A stretch of DNA of 64,000 nucleotides, from assembly GCA_000720375.1 (NCBI GenBank), contig JOAA01000013.1:186001-250000 (forward strand). The letters are read 5' to 3'. The notes beneath the pieces were generated by a model that was not told the DNA's origin, did not search any database, and saw nothing but the letters and a program-made list of their open reading frames with translations. Below are positions 8,535 through 17,500 of this stretch, one piece after another (within the stretch, counting starts at the first letter, position 1; every line of letters starts with the position of its first letter). The DNA is from Rhodococcus rhodnii. Its GTDB lineage: Bacteria > Actinomycetota > Actinomycetes > Mycobacteriales > Pseudonocardiaceae. Both the position numbers and the translations under genes were made by a program.

Positions 8535-8888
8535 ATGCACTGGCGTCGTCACGGACCGAGAGTGCTGCTGCTGATGTTCGCCTCGCGTCTGCTACGCGTG
8601 GCGAATGGGACGCCGTCGGAGTGGATCGGGCTCGCCGAATGGTCGGCCGTTTTCGTGGTGGTGAGCATTTGCGCGTTCTGAGCGGCCGCCGACTACGCCA
8701 GTTCGGTGGGTCTGGGCCGGGCTCAGCAAGTCCAATCGGAGTTGCGGGGTTACCCCGGCGCCGTGTTGTACTTCTTCCTGCCACAGGACTGGTCGCCGGG
8801 TGAGGGCGCCGCGATCATCGTGCCGCGGTCGGAGTCGATGCGGCTGGAGTTCACCACTGCGTCTTCGTCGGCACCGTGCGGCGCATGA
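8535..8888 (+). pseudogene. Membrane protein gene interrupted by an in-frame stop
   Basis: One frame runs from the ATG at 8535 to 8888 with a single TGA at 8679-8681. Reading through it gives a continuous sequence: EWSAVFVVVSICAF, stop, then AAADYASSVGLGRAQQVQSE and PGAVLYFFLPQDWSPGEGA. This looks like a small actinobacterial membrane protein with a helix followed by an extracytoplasmic segment in which TGG (Trp) has become TGA. The 3' end overlaps the convergent SIS gene by 38 bases. I recognise the style but not the family. The stop, and the missing sequence after it, make a functional product unlikely. Confidence 0.45.
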
Positions 8889-9879
8889 TTTCCCGGGCCG
8901 CGCGGTGCTTTTCCTCGTCTGTCCGCATGATGTCGGGATTCACTCCACGGGCCACTGCCAGCCGGTATGCGAAGACGTACAACGGAAGCATGCTGAACAA
9001 CGGCATCAGCATTTCGTCGACCTGAGGCAGCGAATCACCGAGCAGCCAGACTTCCGCACCGACAATCCGCATGCCTTGGGCGATGCGCTGGGCGTGTGCT
9101 TCGGAACGGCCGTGCGGGGCGAGGACGATCACCAGCTCGCCGGGTGAAGTGCTGGCCCACGTGCCGTGCGCGGCCTCTTCCACCTGCCAGGCCTCGGAAT
9201 GCATGGCCGCGGCTTCGGTCACCTTGAGCGCGCCTTCTCGGGCGGTCGCCAGCTCCGGGCCGCCGCCGACGACGACAATCCTTGGGGCGGAGGCGAATTC
9301 CTTCGCCAGCGCGGTCGCGTCCGCCGAGTTCGTGGCGAGGGTGAACGCCGCGAGATCCCCTGCCTGCGAGAGGGTCTGCTCCAATGCCGGCGCCGGACGG
9401 CCGAGAAGCCTGGCTACGGCGAGTGCGAGAGCGTAGCCGCGCGACAACGTGGTGGCGTAACTCCGGGTCTTGGTCAGCGGCGCTTCCAGGCCGCCGGGTC
9501 CTACGAGAACATGGTCACACGTCTGCGCCAGCGGTGACATCGGCGCGTCGGTCAACCCGATCGTGAGTCCATTGTGGGCGGTGACGGCCGCCATCACGTC
9601 CGCTGTGGTGCCGGTGTGCGAGAGGGCGATCAACGTGTCGGGGTGCGGTGGTGGGTAGGCTGCGTATTCGAAGGCGTTGTGCACGTGCGCGGTGATTCCC
9701 GCGACGCTCTGGAACGCGTGCGCGATGGCGATCGCGGCGAAATGGGATGTGCCGCAGCCGATCAGGTCGATGGACTGCCTGGACGCGACGGCTTCTGCTG
9801 CCGCGTCGAGACCGGCAGGGGAGTGGCGCAAGGCGTCGGGGATGGCGAGAATGCCTTCCCACATCTGGTATTCGGTCAT
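8851..9879 (-). CDS. SIS-domain sugar-phosphate isomerase/deglycase
   Basis: This 342-residue protein has two SIS (sugar isomerase) domains, as in glucosamine-6-phosphate deaminase/isomerase (AgaS, GlmS C-terminal half) and fructoselysine/glucoselysine-6-phosphate deglycases (FrlB, GfrE/F). Seen: SIDLIGCGTSHFAAIAIAHA and ALSHTGTTADVMAA in the first domain, RIVVVGGGPELATAREGALK, TEAAAMHSEAW and EEAAHGTWA in the second. The ATG at 9879 overlaps the stop of the IIB gene (ATGA), so it is translationally coupled to the PTS. It should act on the phosphorylated product of that transporter. The length (~340) fits deglycases better than AgaS (~380), so an amino sugar or a sugar-amine (Amadori-type) conjugate are the main substrate candidates. 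Confidence 0.85.
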   Translation of the reverse strand: MTEYQMWEGILAIPDALRHSPAGLDAAAEAVASRQSIDLIGCGTSHFAAIAIAHAFQSVAGITAHVHNAFEYAAYPPPHPDTLIALSHTGTTADVMAAVTAHNGLTIGLTDAPMSPLAQTCDHVLVGPGGLEAPLTKTRSYATTLSRGYALALAVARLLGRPAPALEQTLSQAGDLAAFTLATNSADATALAKEFASAPRIVVVGGGPELATAREGALKVTEAAAMHSEAWQVEEAAHGTWASTSPGELVIVLAPHGRSEAHAQRIAQGMRIVGAEVWLLGDSLPQVDEMLMPLFSMLPLYVFAYRLAVARGVNPDIMRTDEEKHRAAREIMRRTVPTKTQW

Positions 9880-10358
9880 CGCTTGGTGATCTCGTCGTTG
9901 AGCAGCTTGCGTTTCTGCGCGGGCAGCCATTGCACGGACAACCGGATTCCGTGGTCGGCGAGAGTTTTCCACGCCACGAGTTCGTCGTCGGTGGCGTGCA
10001 CCTCTTTGGTCAGCTTGTGGCGTGCGCCGTCCGAACGGACACCGCCGATGTTGACCTCGTTGAGCGTCAATCCGGCAGCCACCAGACGTTCCAGGTCGAT
10101 CGGGTTGGCCACCAGCACCAGGATCTTGCCGTCGGGCCATGTGCCGTCCGCGGCGGCCTGCCTGGCATGGTCGACGCTCCACACCACCAGCCGGACACCG
10201 GGCGGCACAGCCATTTCCATCAGGCTGGTGTCGAACGGGCTCGCGGCGACGCGGTCACTGATGACGAGCAGGACATCGGCGCCGACGGCACGTGACCACC
10301 CCATGGTCACTTGGCCGTGCACCAGCCGGTGGTCGACACGGACCAGTTCGATGGGCAC
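9876..10358 (-). CDS. Mannose-family PTS component IIB
   Basis: This 160-residue cytoplasmic phosphotransfer protein is of the mannose/fructose/sorbose PTS family. The phospho-accepting histidine is in the near-N-terminal RVDHRLVHGQV, and the rest follows the family (VLLVISDRVAASPFDTSLM, ILVLVANPIDLERLV, LNEVNIGG). It receives phosphate from IIA and passes it to the sugar during import. The gene follows the IIA gene with no gap (stop 10359, start 10358) and overlaps the SIS gene, so all sit on one mRNA. Confidence 0.93.
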   Translation of the reverse strand: MPIELVRVDHRLVHGQVTMGWSRAVGADVLLVISDRVAASPFDTSLMEMAVPPGVRLVVWSVDHARQAAADGTWPDGKILVLVANPIDLERLVAAGLTLNEVNIGGVRSDGARHKLTKEVHATDDELVAWKTLADHGIRLSVQWLPAQKRKLLNDEITKR

Positions 10359-10781
10359 TCAGGTCTCCTCGGACGGCGGGCTCCAGCGGATGATCCCCGC
10401 GGGCCCCGCCTCGGCCATGATCTTGACCAGGTCGTCGAGCCGCCGGCCTTGCCTGCGCACCAACGCCTCCAGCACCATCGGCAGGTTCACCCCGCCGATC
10501 ACTTCGACGCCTCGCCGCTCGTACGCGATCCGCGCGGCGGTGGAGAACGGCGTCGCGCCGGGCAGGTCGACCAGGACGACGACTCCGGCGCCGCTGTCGA
10601 TGTCCTCGATCGTCTGGCGTAATCGGGCCAGGAAGTCGCTGGGCGACTCCTCGGCGGACAGGCAGACCGCGGCGAAGTTGTGCTGCGGCCCGATGATCAG
10701 GTCGACCGCACTGGCCAAACCAAGGGCGAAGTCGCCGTGGCCTGCCACCACGATCGCGACCTCGTCTTCAGGACGGGACAC
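10359..10781 (-). CDS. Mannose-family PTS component IIA
   Basis: This ~140-residue EIIA-man domain protein has its phosphorylation histidine in IVVAGHGDFALGL near residue 13; VVVLVDLPGATPFSTAA and EVIGGVNLPMVLEAL are typical of the fold. HPr phosphorylates it and it phosphorylates IIB. The start I use is the GTG at 10781, which places the domain at the expected distance and overlaps the upstream IIC-IID gene by 14 bases; the frame is open 16 codons further but those residues do not belong to the domain. No HPr or enzyme I gene is in the window, so these must be supplied from elsewhere. Confidence 0.9.
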   Translation of the reverse strand: MSRPEDEVAIVVAGHGDFALGLASAVDLIIGPQHNFAAVCLSAEESPSDFLARLRQTIEDIDSGAGVVVLVDLPGATPFSTAARIAYERRGVEVIGGVNLPMVLEALVRRQGRRLDDLVKIMAEAGPAGIIRWSPPSEET

Positions 10782-12405
10782 CGAGAACCCCCAACGCGCC
10801 GAGTGCGAACCCGCCGACGGCGAGTCCAATGAGGATCAGCACCGCGTTGGCGCCGCGCCGCACGAGCCAGAACACCAGCAGCGTGATCAGCAACGGCACC
10901 AGCTTCGGCATGATGTGGTCGAGCATTTCCTGCAGCTTGATGGTGGCCTTGCCTTCGATGTACGACAACGGCACGTTGACCACCAACCACGTGCCGACCA
11001 GTGCGCCGACCCCCATCAGACCGGTGATCGACGCGCCTTCCATCAACCGCCGCAGTGCGCTTTGATCGATCCGTTCGAACAGCTTGCCGCCCAGCCGGAA
11101 CCCGGCTTTCAAGGTCAGCCAGCGCACGACGACGTGCACGATGTTGACCGGCACCAGGAAGATCAGCGGCGCCAGCAGGTTCGCCTGCATGCCCAGCGAC
11201 GCCCCGATGCCGGAGAAGATCGGCCGCAGCGTGCCGTGGAACGCCGAGTCGCCGACGCCGGCCAGCGGACCCATCAAGGAACCCTTGACGCCCTGGATGG
11301 TCTGCACGCTGACGTCTGAGGCGCCGATGTCCTCGGCCACGGCCGAACCGTTGACGCCGTCCTTCTGCTCGGCTTTTTTGACAGGTCTGGTCGCGTGCCG
11401 GGTTTCGAGGTCGGCCACGAGTGCGTAGATCGGGCCGGGCAGCCAGGGATGCGTGTTGAAGAACGTCAGGTGCCGCTTGAGTGCCGCGCTGAGGTCCGTG
11501 CGGTCCGGGTAGATCCGCTTGAGCAACGGCATCATGCCCCACGTGAAGCCGATCGCCTGCATGCGGTCGAAGCTGAACGCCGACTGCACGGCGAACGAGC
11601 GCCAGAACAGCCTGCGCTGGTCCTTTTTGGGCACGAGCGCACCGGCGTCTTCGTCCGAATCGGACTGAACCAGGCGGATGCCGCCCTTCCTGCTGATCCA
11701 CAGCGCGGCGATCATCGCACCCAGCAGCGCCACGCCGAGCACCCCGAACCCGGTGTACGCGGCCAGCAGGAAACCGATGAAGAAGAACGGCAACAGCGAC
11801 GTGGTCACCAAGGTGTTCATCAGCAACGCGAAACCGAGCGCGGGCAGTACAGCTCCGGCGACCGCTAGACCATCGCCGACAGGTCCTCGGATGCTGTCGG
11901 CTAGACCGCGCACGACATCGTTCCCGAGCACGAGCCCTAGATATGTCGGCACCGCGATACAGAGGAAGTGCACTAGATTTCCCAGATGCAGCATCGCGGT
12001 AATGCCACGCGTACTGCCTCTGTCGGCGTATCGCTCGGCGCCGGTGACGAAGACCGAGCTGACGGCCTTGGCCAGCAGTTCACCGAACGACCCGAGTAAC
12101 GCCGCCGGCACCGCGACAAGCAGGGCCTGGCCCGGATCGAGGCCGCTGTCGATGGCCAGCGCGGTGCCGAGGATGCTGCCGATCGCCAGGTTCGGCGGGA
12201 CGGAACCGCCGATGTCCGCGGCGCCGATGAAGATCAGTTCCAGCGAGGCGCCGACGATCAGACCGGTCGGCATATCGCCGAGGATCAGGCCGGTGACCGG
12301 GCCGAGGACGATTGCCCGTTCGAGGAACAAATCGCCCATGAAGCGGCGGCTGAAGTACGCGAAGCCCGCGATGAACGCGAGCAGGAGGGCCTGGCCGACC
12401 GACAT
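10768..12405 (-). CDS. Mannose-family PTS permease, natural IIC-IID fusion
   Basis: This 545-residue membrane protein joins two components that are usually separate. Residues 1 to ~235 are IIC (MSVGQALLLAFIAGFAYFSR, PTGLIVGASLELIFIGAADI, GGSVPPNLAIGSILGTALAI) and residues ~255-545 are IID (FWRSFAVQSAFSFDRMQAIG, LKRHLTFFNTHPWLPGPIYA, KGSLMGPLAGVGDSAFHGTL, a conserved IID block). A hydrophilic linker (SDSDEDAGALVPKKDQRR) connects them. The start is well supported: AAAGGAG six bases before the ATG. First gene of the operon IICD-IIA-IIB-SIS. Mannose-family PTS is mainly a Firmicute/enterobacterial system and is infrequent in actinomycetes. Substrate unknown; the SIS partner suggests an amino sugar or glycated amine. 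Confidence 0.92.
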   Translation of the reverse strand: MSVGQALLLAFIAGFAYFSRRFMGDLFLERAIVLGPVTGLILGDMPTGLIVGASLELIFIGAADIGGSVPPNLAIGSILGTALAIDSGLDPGQALLVAVPAALLGSFGELLAKAVSSVFVTGAERYADRGSTRGITAMLHLGNLVHFLCIAVPTYLGLVLGNDVVRGLADSIRGPVGDGLAVAGAVLPALGFALLMNTLVTTSLLPFFFIGFLLAAYTGFGVLGVALLGAMIAALWISRKGGIRLVQSDSDEDAGALVPKKDQRRLFWRSFAVQSAFSFDRMQAIGFTWGMMPLLKRIYPDRTDLSAALKRHLTFFNTHPWLPGPIYALVADLETRHATRPVKKAEQKDGVNGSAVAEDIGASDVSVQTIQGVKGSLMGPLAGVGDSAFHGTLRPIFSGIGASLGMQANLLAPLIFLVPVNIVHVVVRWLTLKAGFRLGGKLFERIDQSALRRLMEGASITGLMGVGALVGTWLVVNVPLSYIEGKATIKLQEMLDHIMPKLVPLLITLLVFWLVRRGANAVLILIGLAVGGFALGALGVLGVPS

Positions 12406-12508
12406 GGGGCGCTCCTTTCAGCTTCCGCTGGAGGAAGTCCGCAACGTAACACCGTCCACTGCACAAGACAAGCAGAACCGATCAGGATGGGTGCGCGATT
12501 CTGCTCGA

Positions 12509-12536
12509 TTGACCTTTCGCCGGCCGTTCGTATGCT
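12509..12536 (+). promoter_or_regulatory. Promoter of the deoR-type gene, probably leaderless
   Basis: TTGACC (12509-12514), a 16-base spacer and TATGCT (12531-12536) make a good housekeeping-type promoter. The -10 box ends six bases before the GTG start at 12543, so transcription should begin at or next to the start codon. Confidence 0.6.
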
Positions 12537-12542
12537 TCTCAC

Positions 12543-13283
12543 GTGCGTCGATCTGATCGGTTGAATGCGATCATGGAACGGCTGGCCAAGGACGGCAGCG
12601 TGGCCGTGACCGCGCTGTCGCGCGGGCTGGGCGTCTCCGAAGCGTCGGTGCGCAGGGACCTGTCGTTCCTCGAAGCGCAGAAATGGCTCTCCCGCACCCA
12701 TGGCGGAGCGGTCGCCCGCTCGTCGTTGCCCGCCAGCGTCTCGGTGGTTGCGGAACGACAGGCTGAGCGGTTCCGGATCGCCGAGCTCGCGGCGGCCCAG
12801 GTCCCGGACGGAGCACGGATCGGCCTCGCGGCGGGGCCCTTGTCGGTGTTGATCGTGCGCAGCCTGGCTGACCGCGAGTCGTTGACCGTGGTCACGAACG
12901 AACTGGACGCGGCTTATGAGGCGTCTCTGCGCCCGGGCGTGCGGGTGATGGTGCCCGGCGGCGTGACCACTGTCGGCTCGTCGGTCCTGACCGGCTCGAT
13001 GTTGCGCGATGTGTACCTGGACTTGGCGATCGTCGGTGGGGACGGGGTTTCCGCGGAGGCCGGACTGACCACTGAGGACGTTCCGGTCGCTGACACCGCA
13101 CGGTCCTTTATGGACGCTGCTGGCCGGGCGATCGGTGTCTTCGACACGCCCCAGGTGGGAGCGGCGGCGTTCGCGCGGATCTGTGCGTTGTCCGACGTGG
13201 CTTCGCTGATCACCGCCGAGGACGTCGATCCGGACGCGCGGGCTCGCATTGAAGGCGCGGGCGTCCCAGTCGTCACGCAGTGA
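12543..13283 (+). CDS. DeoR-family transcriptional regulator of the PTS operon
   Basis: This 246-residue DeoR/GlpR-type repressor has an N-terminal HTH (LNAIMERLAKDGSVAVTALS then GVSEASVRRDLSFLE) with the RTHGGAV junction, and a C-terminal sugar-phosphate sensing domain (LTVVTNELDAAYEA, RVMVPGGVTTVGSSVLTG, LDLAIVGGDGVSAEAGLTTED). It is divergent from the PTS/SIS operon across a 137-base gap and is the obvious regulator of it; such proteins normally release DNA when they bind the phosphorylated sugar intermediate. The GTG start is immediately downstream of a -10 box with no Shine-Dalgarno site, consistent with a leaderless mRNA. Confidence 0.92.
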   Translation: MRRSDRLNAIMERLAKDGSVAVTALSRGLGVSEASVRRDLSFLEAQKWLSRTHGGAVARSSLPASVSVVAERQAERFRIAELAAAQVPDGARIGLAAGPLSVLIVRSLADRESLTVVTNELDAAYEASLRPGVRVMVPGGVTTVGSSVLTGSMLRDVYLDLAIVGGDGVSAEAGLTTEDVPVADTARSFMDAAGRAIGVFDTPQVGAAAFARICALSDVASLITAEDVDPDARARIEGAGVPVVTQ

Positions 13284-13320
13284 GCCGCCCGCACCGGCGT
13301 GTCCACCGTTCCAGCACACC

Positions 13321-13408
13321 GAGATGCGCGTTCCGGCACACCGAGATGCGCGTTCCGGCACACCGAGATGCGCGTTCCGGCACACCGAGATGCGCGTTCC
13401 GGCACACT
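13321..13408. repeat. Tandem 22-bp repeat, four copies, with degenerate inverted copies nearby
   Basis: Four head-to-tail units beginning GAGATGCGCGTTCCGGCACA and ending CC fill 13321-13342, 13343-13364, 13365-13386 and 13387-13408; they are identical except for one C-to-T change at the end of the last. A degenerate unit precedes them (13306-13320). On the other side, GGTGCCGGAAGGTGCATTTC (13446-13465), with a poorer copy after it, is the same motif inverted. The array lies between two genes that converge on it (DeoR on +, MarR on -) and contains no spacer variation, so it is not CRISPR. It could fold into a long hairpin acting as a terminator, or be an intergenic mini-satellite. Confidence 0.85.
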
Positions 13409-13489
13409 GAAATTCCCCTCCGCGCCCGAGTGAGGGGCAACTCTTGGTGCCGGAAGGTGCATTTCATGGTGTCGCAAAGGTGGACACGG

Positions 13490-13918
13490 CTAGTCGGTGG
13501 TTGTGAACCAGCGGTCGAGTTTCGCCAGTGCTTGGGCGGTGGCGTCGAAGGCGTCCGCGCCGATCGCGGCGCGCATCTGGTCGTTGAAATCCTGGATCAC
13601 CGGGCGAACGCGTTCTAGCGCTTGCTTGCCTGACGTGGTGAGGTCGAGGGCGATCGCACGATAGTGCTTGGGGTGTGTCCGTTTGCTGATCAGGCCGGCG
13701 TCCACGAGGCGGGTGACCATCGACGTGATCGCGGACTCGCGTTGGCCGAGGGCGTGTGCCAGCTCCTGCTGTGTCACGCCCGGCTGCTCCTGCACGACGA
13801 ACAGCGCGCCGAGCTGTGCGGTGGTGATTCCGGCTGCGCCCATGCAGCGCCGGTCCGCCGCGACGCGCAGTTGGTGTGCCGCTCGTTGCAGCAGGAAGTA
13901 CAGCCGTTGGTCCGCCAT
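13490..13918 (-). CDS. MarR-family transcriptional regulator
   Basis: This ~142-residue winged-helix regulator shows the MarR layout: an N-terminal dimer helix (RLYFLLQRAAHQLRVAADRR), the DNA-binding helices (TQQELAHALGQRESAITSMV) and wing (LISKRTHPKHYRAIALDLT), and a C-terminal dimer helix. I use the ATG at 13918; a TTG six codons upstream in the same frame is possible. The gene is divergent from a thioesterase gene, with a perfect 10+10-bp inverted repeat between them, the usual arrangement for autoregulation plus control of the neighbour. The effector is probably a small aromatic or acyl compound, by analogy only. Confidence 0.9.
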   Translation of the reverse strand: MADQRLYFLLQRAAHQLRVAADRRCMGAAGITTAQLGALFVVQEQPGVTQQELAHALGQRESAITSMVTRLVDAGLISKRTHPKHYRAIALDLTTSGKQALERVRPVIQDFNDQMRAAIGADAFDATAQALAKLDRWFTTTD

Positions 13919-13955
13919 GGCCTCAGATCTTGACAAAAATCCGGCTTCGGCACAT

Positions 13956-13979
13956 CCTCACTTCAGTAGTGAAGTGAGG
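13956..13979. promoter_or_regulatory. MarR-type operator
   Basis: CCTCACTTCA, a GTAG spacer and TGAAGTGAGG form a perfect inverted repeat with 10-bp arms. It sits between the divergent marR and thioesterase genes, just upstream of the thioesterase ribosome binding site and about 20 bases downstream of a TTGACA (13930-13935) that may be the -35 box. Position and symmetry fit a MarR dimer site controlling both genes. Confidence 0.65.
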
Positions 13980-13987
13980 GGATCGGG

Positions 13988-14389
13988 ATGAACTTCGAGG
14001 ACGCCAGGAAAGGCCTGGAAAGCCAGCCGTTCAGCGTATTGCTCGGGGCGCGGCTGGTGGCGTTCGGCGATGGCGAGGCCATCATCGAGATCGACGCCCG
14101 AGATGAGCTTCGTCAGCAGAACGGGTTTTTGCACGGTGGCGTGGTGGCTTACGCGGCGGACAACACGCTCACCTTCGCCGCAGGCTCAGTGCTCGGACCG
14201 TCGCTGCTCACCGCCGGTTTCACCATCGACTATGTCCGACCCGCTGGCGGGAACACGCTGCGCGCCGAGGCACGAGTCGTGCAGTCGAGCGGTTCCCGGG
14301 CGACCTGCCGGTGCGACATTTATTCGGATGGTGAGTTGTGTGCGGTGGCTCAAGGTACTGCGGTGAGGCGAGCGGATAGGCGTGAATGA
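13988..14389 (+). CDS. PaaI-family (hotdog) acyl-CoA thioesterase
   Basis: This 133-residue hotdog-fold thioesterase is of the PaaI/YbgC-related group, which hydrolyses acyl- or aryl-CoA thioesters and often clears dead-end phenylacetyl-CoA derivatives. The key segment QNGFLHGGVVAYAADN carries the HGG motif at the active site, followed by SLLTAGFTIDYVRPAGG. It starts at an ATG after a GGGGATCGG stretch and faces the marR gene across a palindromic operator, so it is probably induced by the MarR ligand. The 3' 100 bases are partly duplicated immediately downstream as a non-functional remnant. Confidence 0.88.
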   Translation: MNFEDARKGLESQPFSVLLGARLVAFGDGEAIIEIDARDELRQQNGFLHGGVVAYAADNTLTFAAGSVLGPSLLTAGFTIDYVRPAGGNTLRAEARVVQSSGSRATCRCDIYSDGELCAVAQGTAVRRADRRE

Positions 14390-14420
14390 TCGTGTTGCTG
14401 GCTCGCCACGTTGTGGCCCT

Positions 14421-14529
14421 GGCGTGCGTCGTGAATCGAGCGGTTCTCAGGCGAGGTATCTACTCCGATGGTGAATTGTGCGCGGTCGCCCAGGGAACTG
14501 CCGTCAAGCCAACGGGTAAGCGTCAATAA
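14421..14529 (+). pseudogene. 3'-end remnant of a second PaaI-type thioesterase gene
   Basis: The last codons here read YSDGELCAVAQGTAV then KPTGKRQ and a TAA at 14527-14529, matching the C-terminus of the intact thioesterase (IYSDGELCAVAQGTAV, then RRADRRE) but with many silent differences at the DNA level (TACTCCGATGGTGAATTG here). Upstream the match continues in degenerate form over AATCGAGCGGTTCTCAGGCG, with a small deletion, then is lost. The differences show this is a diverged paralogue's tail, not a recent copy. It overlaps the end of the convergent protease gene by 26 bases. Confidence 0.7.
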
Positions 14530-17500
14530 TTGTCTGCTCGACCGTGTTTCCGGCGGCGTCGGCTGCGCTCGCGCGGAACGACACCGACGGGGCGCCTGGC
14601 GGGTGGTACAGCAGCAGGAAGTCGCCGAACAACGCGGCCTTCTGCCACGATACGCCTCGGTCGTACGACACCTCGGTCGACGTCAGCTGGGGGCCAGGAC
14701 CCGCGCCTGCCTGAGTCTGCACGTGGACAGGCACCGAGAACAGCACTCCGGTCGGTGCCTTGTCCGACGCGTCAAGCTTCGGTGTGTACCGGATCGCCGA
14801 CACAGGCAGAGCTGTGATGCCGGAGCTGTGGTCGGACTGGAAGGTCCACGAGGCGGACACATGAGTCGACCTGGCATAGCCTGATCGGGTGGCCTCGGCG
14901 GTCAGTTGATAGCGGGCCGAACCTTGGGGAACGGTCATGCGTACGAACCCGGCGTCTGGGCTTTCGACCATCAGTTCACCGTTGCGGTACAGCTTGGTGG
15001 ACGCCTTGTCCGCCATGGAGAACCCGGCATTGCCCGCGCCATCACCGAACAGCGGAACGTGCGCGATCAACGTATCGCCACGCTGCTGGACCCACGGGTC
15101 GGTCTTGTTGTCCGAGAAGGACGGTCCGAACACGCCACGGTAGAACGATTCCGCATAGGACTGTCCGGGCAGGTAGGTCCGCGGCGGACCGTCGAGGCCG
15201 CCCTGATATCCCATGTCGCCCAACACGTTCATTCGACGCGCCCAGTCCGCGTTCTCGCCGCCGTAATACTCGGTGCGGATACCCGGCGGGGTGAACGCGG
15301 TCAGTGAGCCAGTGCCCCAATTGCCTCGGCCACGCGGCGAAGACGTCGCGCCGATCGCCGCGGACTGGCCGGGCAGCAGCGGGCCCGCGTCGACCTTCAC
15401 CGTCGCGAGTTCGCTCGGCTGGACCTCCTTGGTGATTCCGGACAGGAACCTGCCCTTGGTGTACCACGCCAGGCCGTAGAAGTCGTTCCCGACTGTCCAA
15501 CTTGTACTCAGCTGGCCGAGGACCTCGTCGGAGTCCGGGCCGAGCTGGGCGAGTCCAATGTGGTCAAGACCGCCGCCGAAGGACAAGTTGGACACACGGT
15601 AGGTGTTGCGTTCGAAGCCGACTTGCAGCAACGACAACGCGGCCGGCTCCGCCGTGGGGAGCTTGATCGAGATCGGCTTGGCCAGTCGCGCGTCGAGGTC
15701 GATCGTCGTCGGCCCGCTGATCGTCAGATTCGGGTAGTTCAGCACGTCATGTGTGTACGGATCGTGCCCGAGTATTGAACTGGTCAGCAGGTAGCGGCCC
15801 TTGGGCAGTCGCTGGGTGAGCGTGCCGTCCACAGTGGCCTCGGGGAACACGCGGTCTCCGGTGTCCACATTGATCAGATACGCCGACGTGAAGTCCGCGT
15901 GCCCGCCGGTGCGGGCGATCGCGTTCAACGTCAGGTCGTAGCTCTCCACTTCGAGATCGACTTCGATCGCGGTCCGTACCCGTTGCCCGTCACCGGTCGC
16001 CACGATCGCGCCGCCGAACTGGCCGCCGTCCGGGACGTTGCGGATATCGGCCGTCGCCACCGCGGTTGCCTTGCCACCGGCCGGAACCACAAGCTGGGCC
16101 GGTGAAATCGAGAACAGGCTCGCCGGTGCGTTGGTCTCCATCCGCAAGTCAAGGGTGACGGGCGCGGGACCGTCGTTGGTGTACGTGATCTCCTTGGTGA
16201 CAGCGGGGTCGGTGGTGTGTGGCCAGAGGTGGTGGCCAAAGCTCGCACTGGTCGGCTCGGCGCTCACGGTCTGCTGTACGACCGCGGCCGAGTCGACACG
16301 ACCGGCGCCTTGCTGGAACGGAGTGAGCCCCGGTGTCGGCGTGCTCGACCCGACCAGCCGCGCCTTGAGCTGGGCACCGGTCAGCGAAGGGTGTTGCTGG
16401 GCAAGCAAAGCGGCAGCACCGGCGACGTGCGGCGTGGCCATCGAAGTGCCCGACAGCGAGGTGTATCCGTCGACGATCGGCTCGCCGATCTGCCCGGCGG
16501 CGTGCAGTGCGGCCACGATGTTCACGCCAGGGCCGGTGATGTCCGGCTTGATCGCGCCGCCGCCTTCACGCGGGCCACGGCTGGAGAAGTCGGCGATCTT
16601 GTTGTCCCGGTCGACCGCGCCGACCGTCAACGCGGCGTCCGCGCTGCCCGGCGACGAGATGGTGGACGTCAACGGCCCGTAGTTGCCCGCGGCGATCACG
16701 AACAGCGTGCCGTACTTGGCGGACAGCGTGTTCACGGCCTCTTCGAGCGGGTCGATCTCCGGGCTGTCGAAGTCGCCGAGGCTCATGTTGATGACGTCGA
16801 CGCCCTGCTCGGCCGCCCACTGCATGCCCGCGATGATCCCGGAGTCGGCGCCCGAACCGTTGTCCCCGAGCACCTTCACATCCAGGATCTTGGCGTCCGG
16901 CGCCACGCCACGGTATTTGCCGCCGGACTTCGCGCCGGTCCCGGCGACGATGGACGCCACGTGCGTGCCGTGGCCGTACCGGTCGACGTTGTCACGGGAG
17001 CTGGTGAAGTTCTTCTCGCCGATCTCCTGGGTGGCCAGGTCCGGATGCGTCTGGTCGACGCCGGTGTCCAACACCGCGACGGTGACGCCCTTGCCGGTGT
17101 ATCCGGCCTGCCACGCCGTGGGCGCACCGATCTGCGGGACGCTGTGATCGAGGGCCGCGGTCCGTTTGCCGTCCAGCCAGACCTTTTTGACGCCGCCGGA
17201 CCGCACGCTGCTCCATACATCGGTACCCGTGGACTGCAGGGCGACCGCGTCGATGCTCGGCAGTTCCGCGGTGACTTGAGCGGTCAGCGGCCTGTGCCCG
17301 GCTTCGTATTTCACGATCACCGGGACAGTGCCCTTGCCGTGACCATTGCGCTGCAGCGCGGTCACGTCGAACAGCCGCTCGTCGAGAACGCCCTTGGCCA
17401 GCAACGGCATCGCGTCGACCGGAACCACGAAGGTGTGTCCCTTTGACTGGTACACCGAGAAGTTCTGCCGGTCCCGGCCGGGCGCGGGCTGAAGGTACCT

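Noticed and set aside
13321..13408. Possible CRISPR array
   Set aside because: The repeats are directly adjacent with no spacers, only four copies exist, and no cas gene is in the window.
16217..17446. A 409-codon + strand frame opposite the subtilase
   Set aside because: Shadow of the protease gene; the catalytic motifs are on the other strand.
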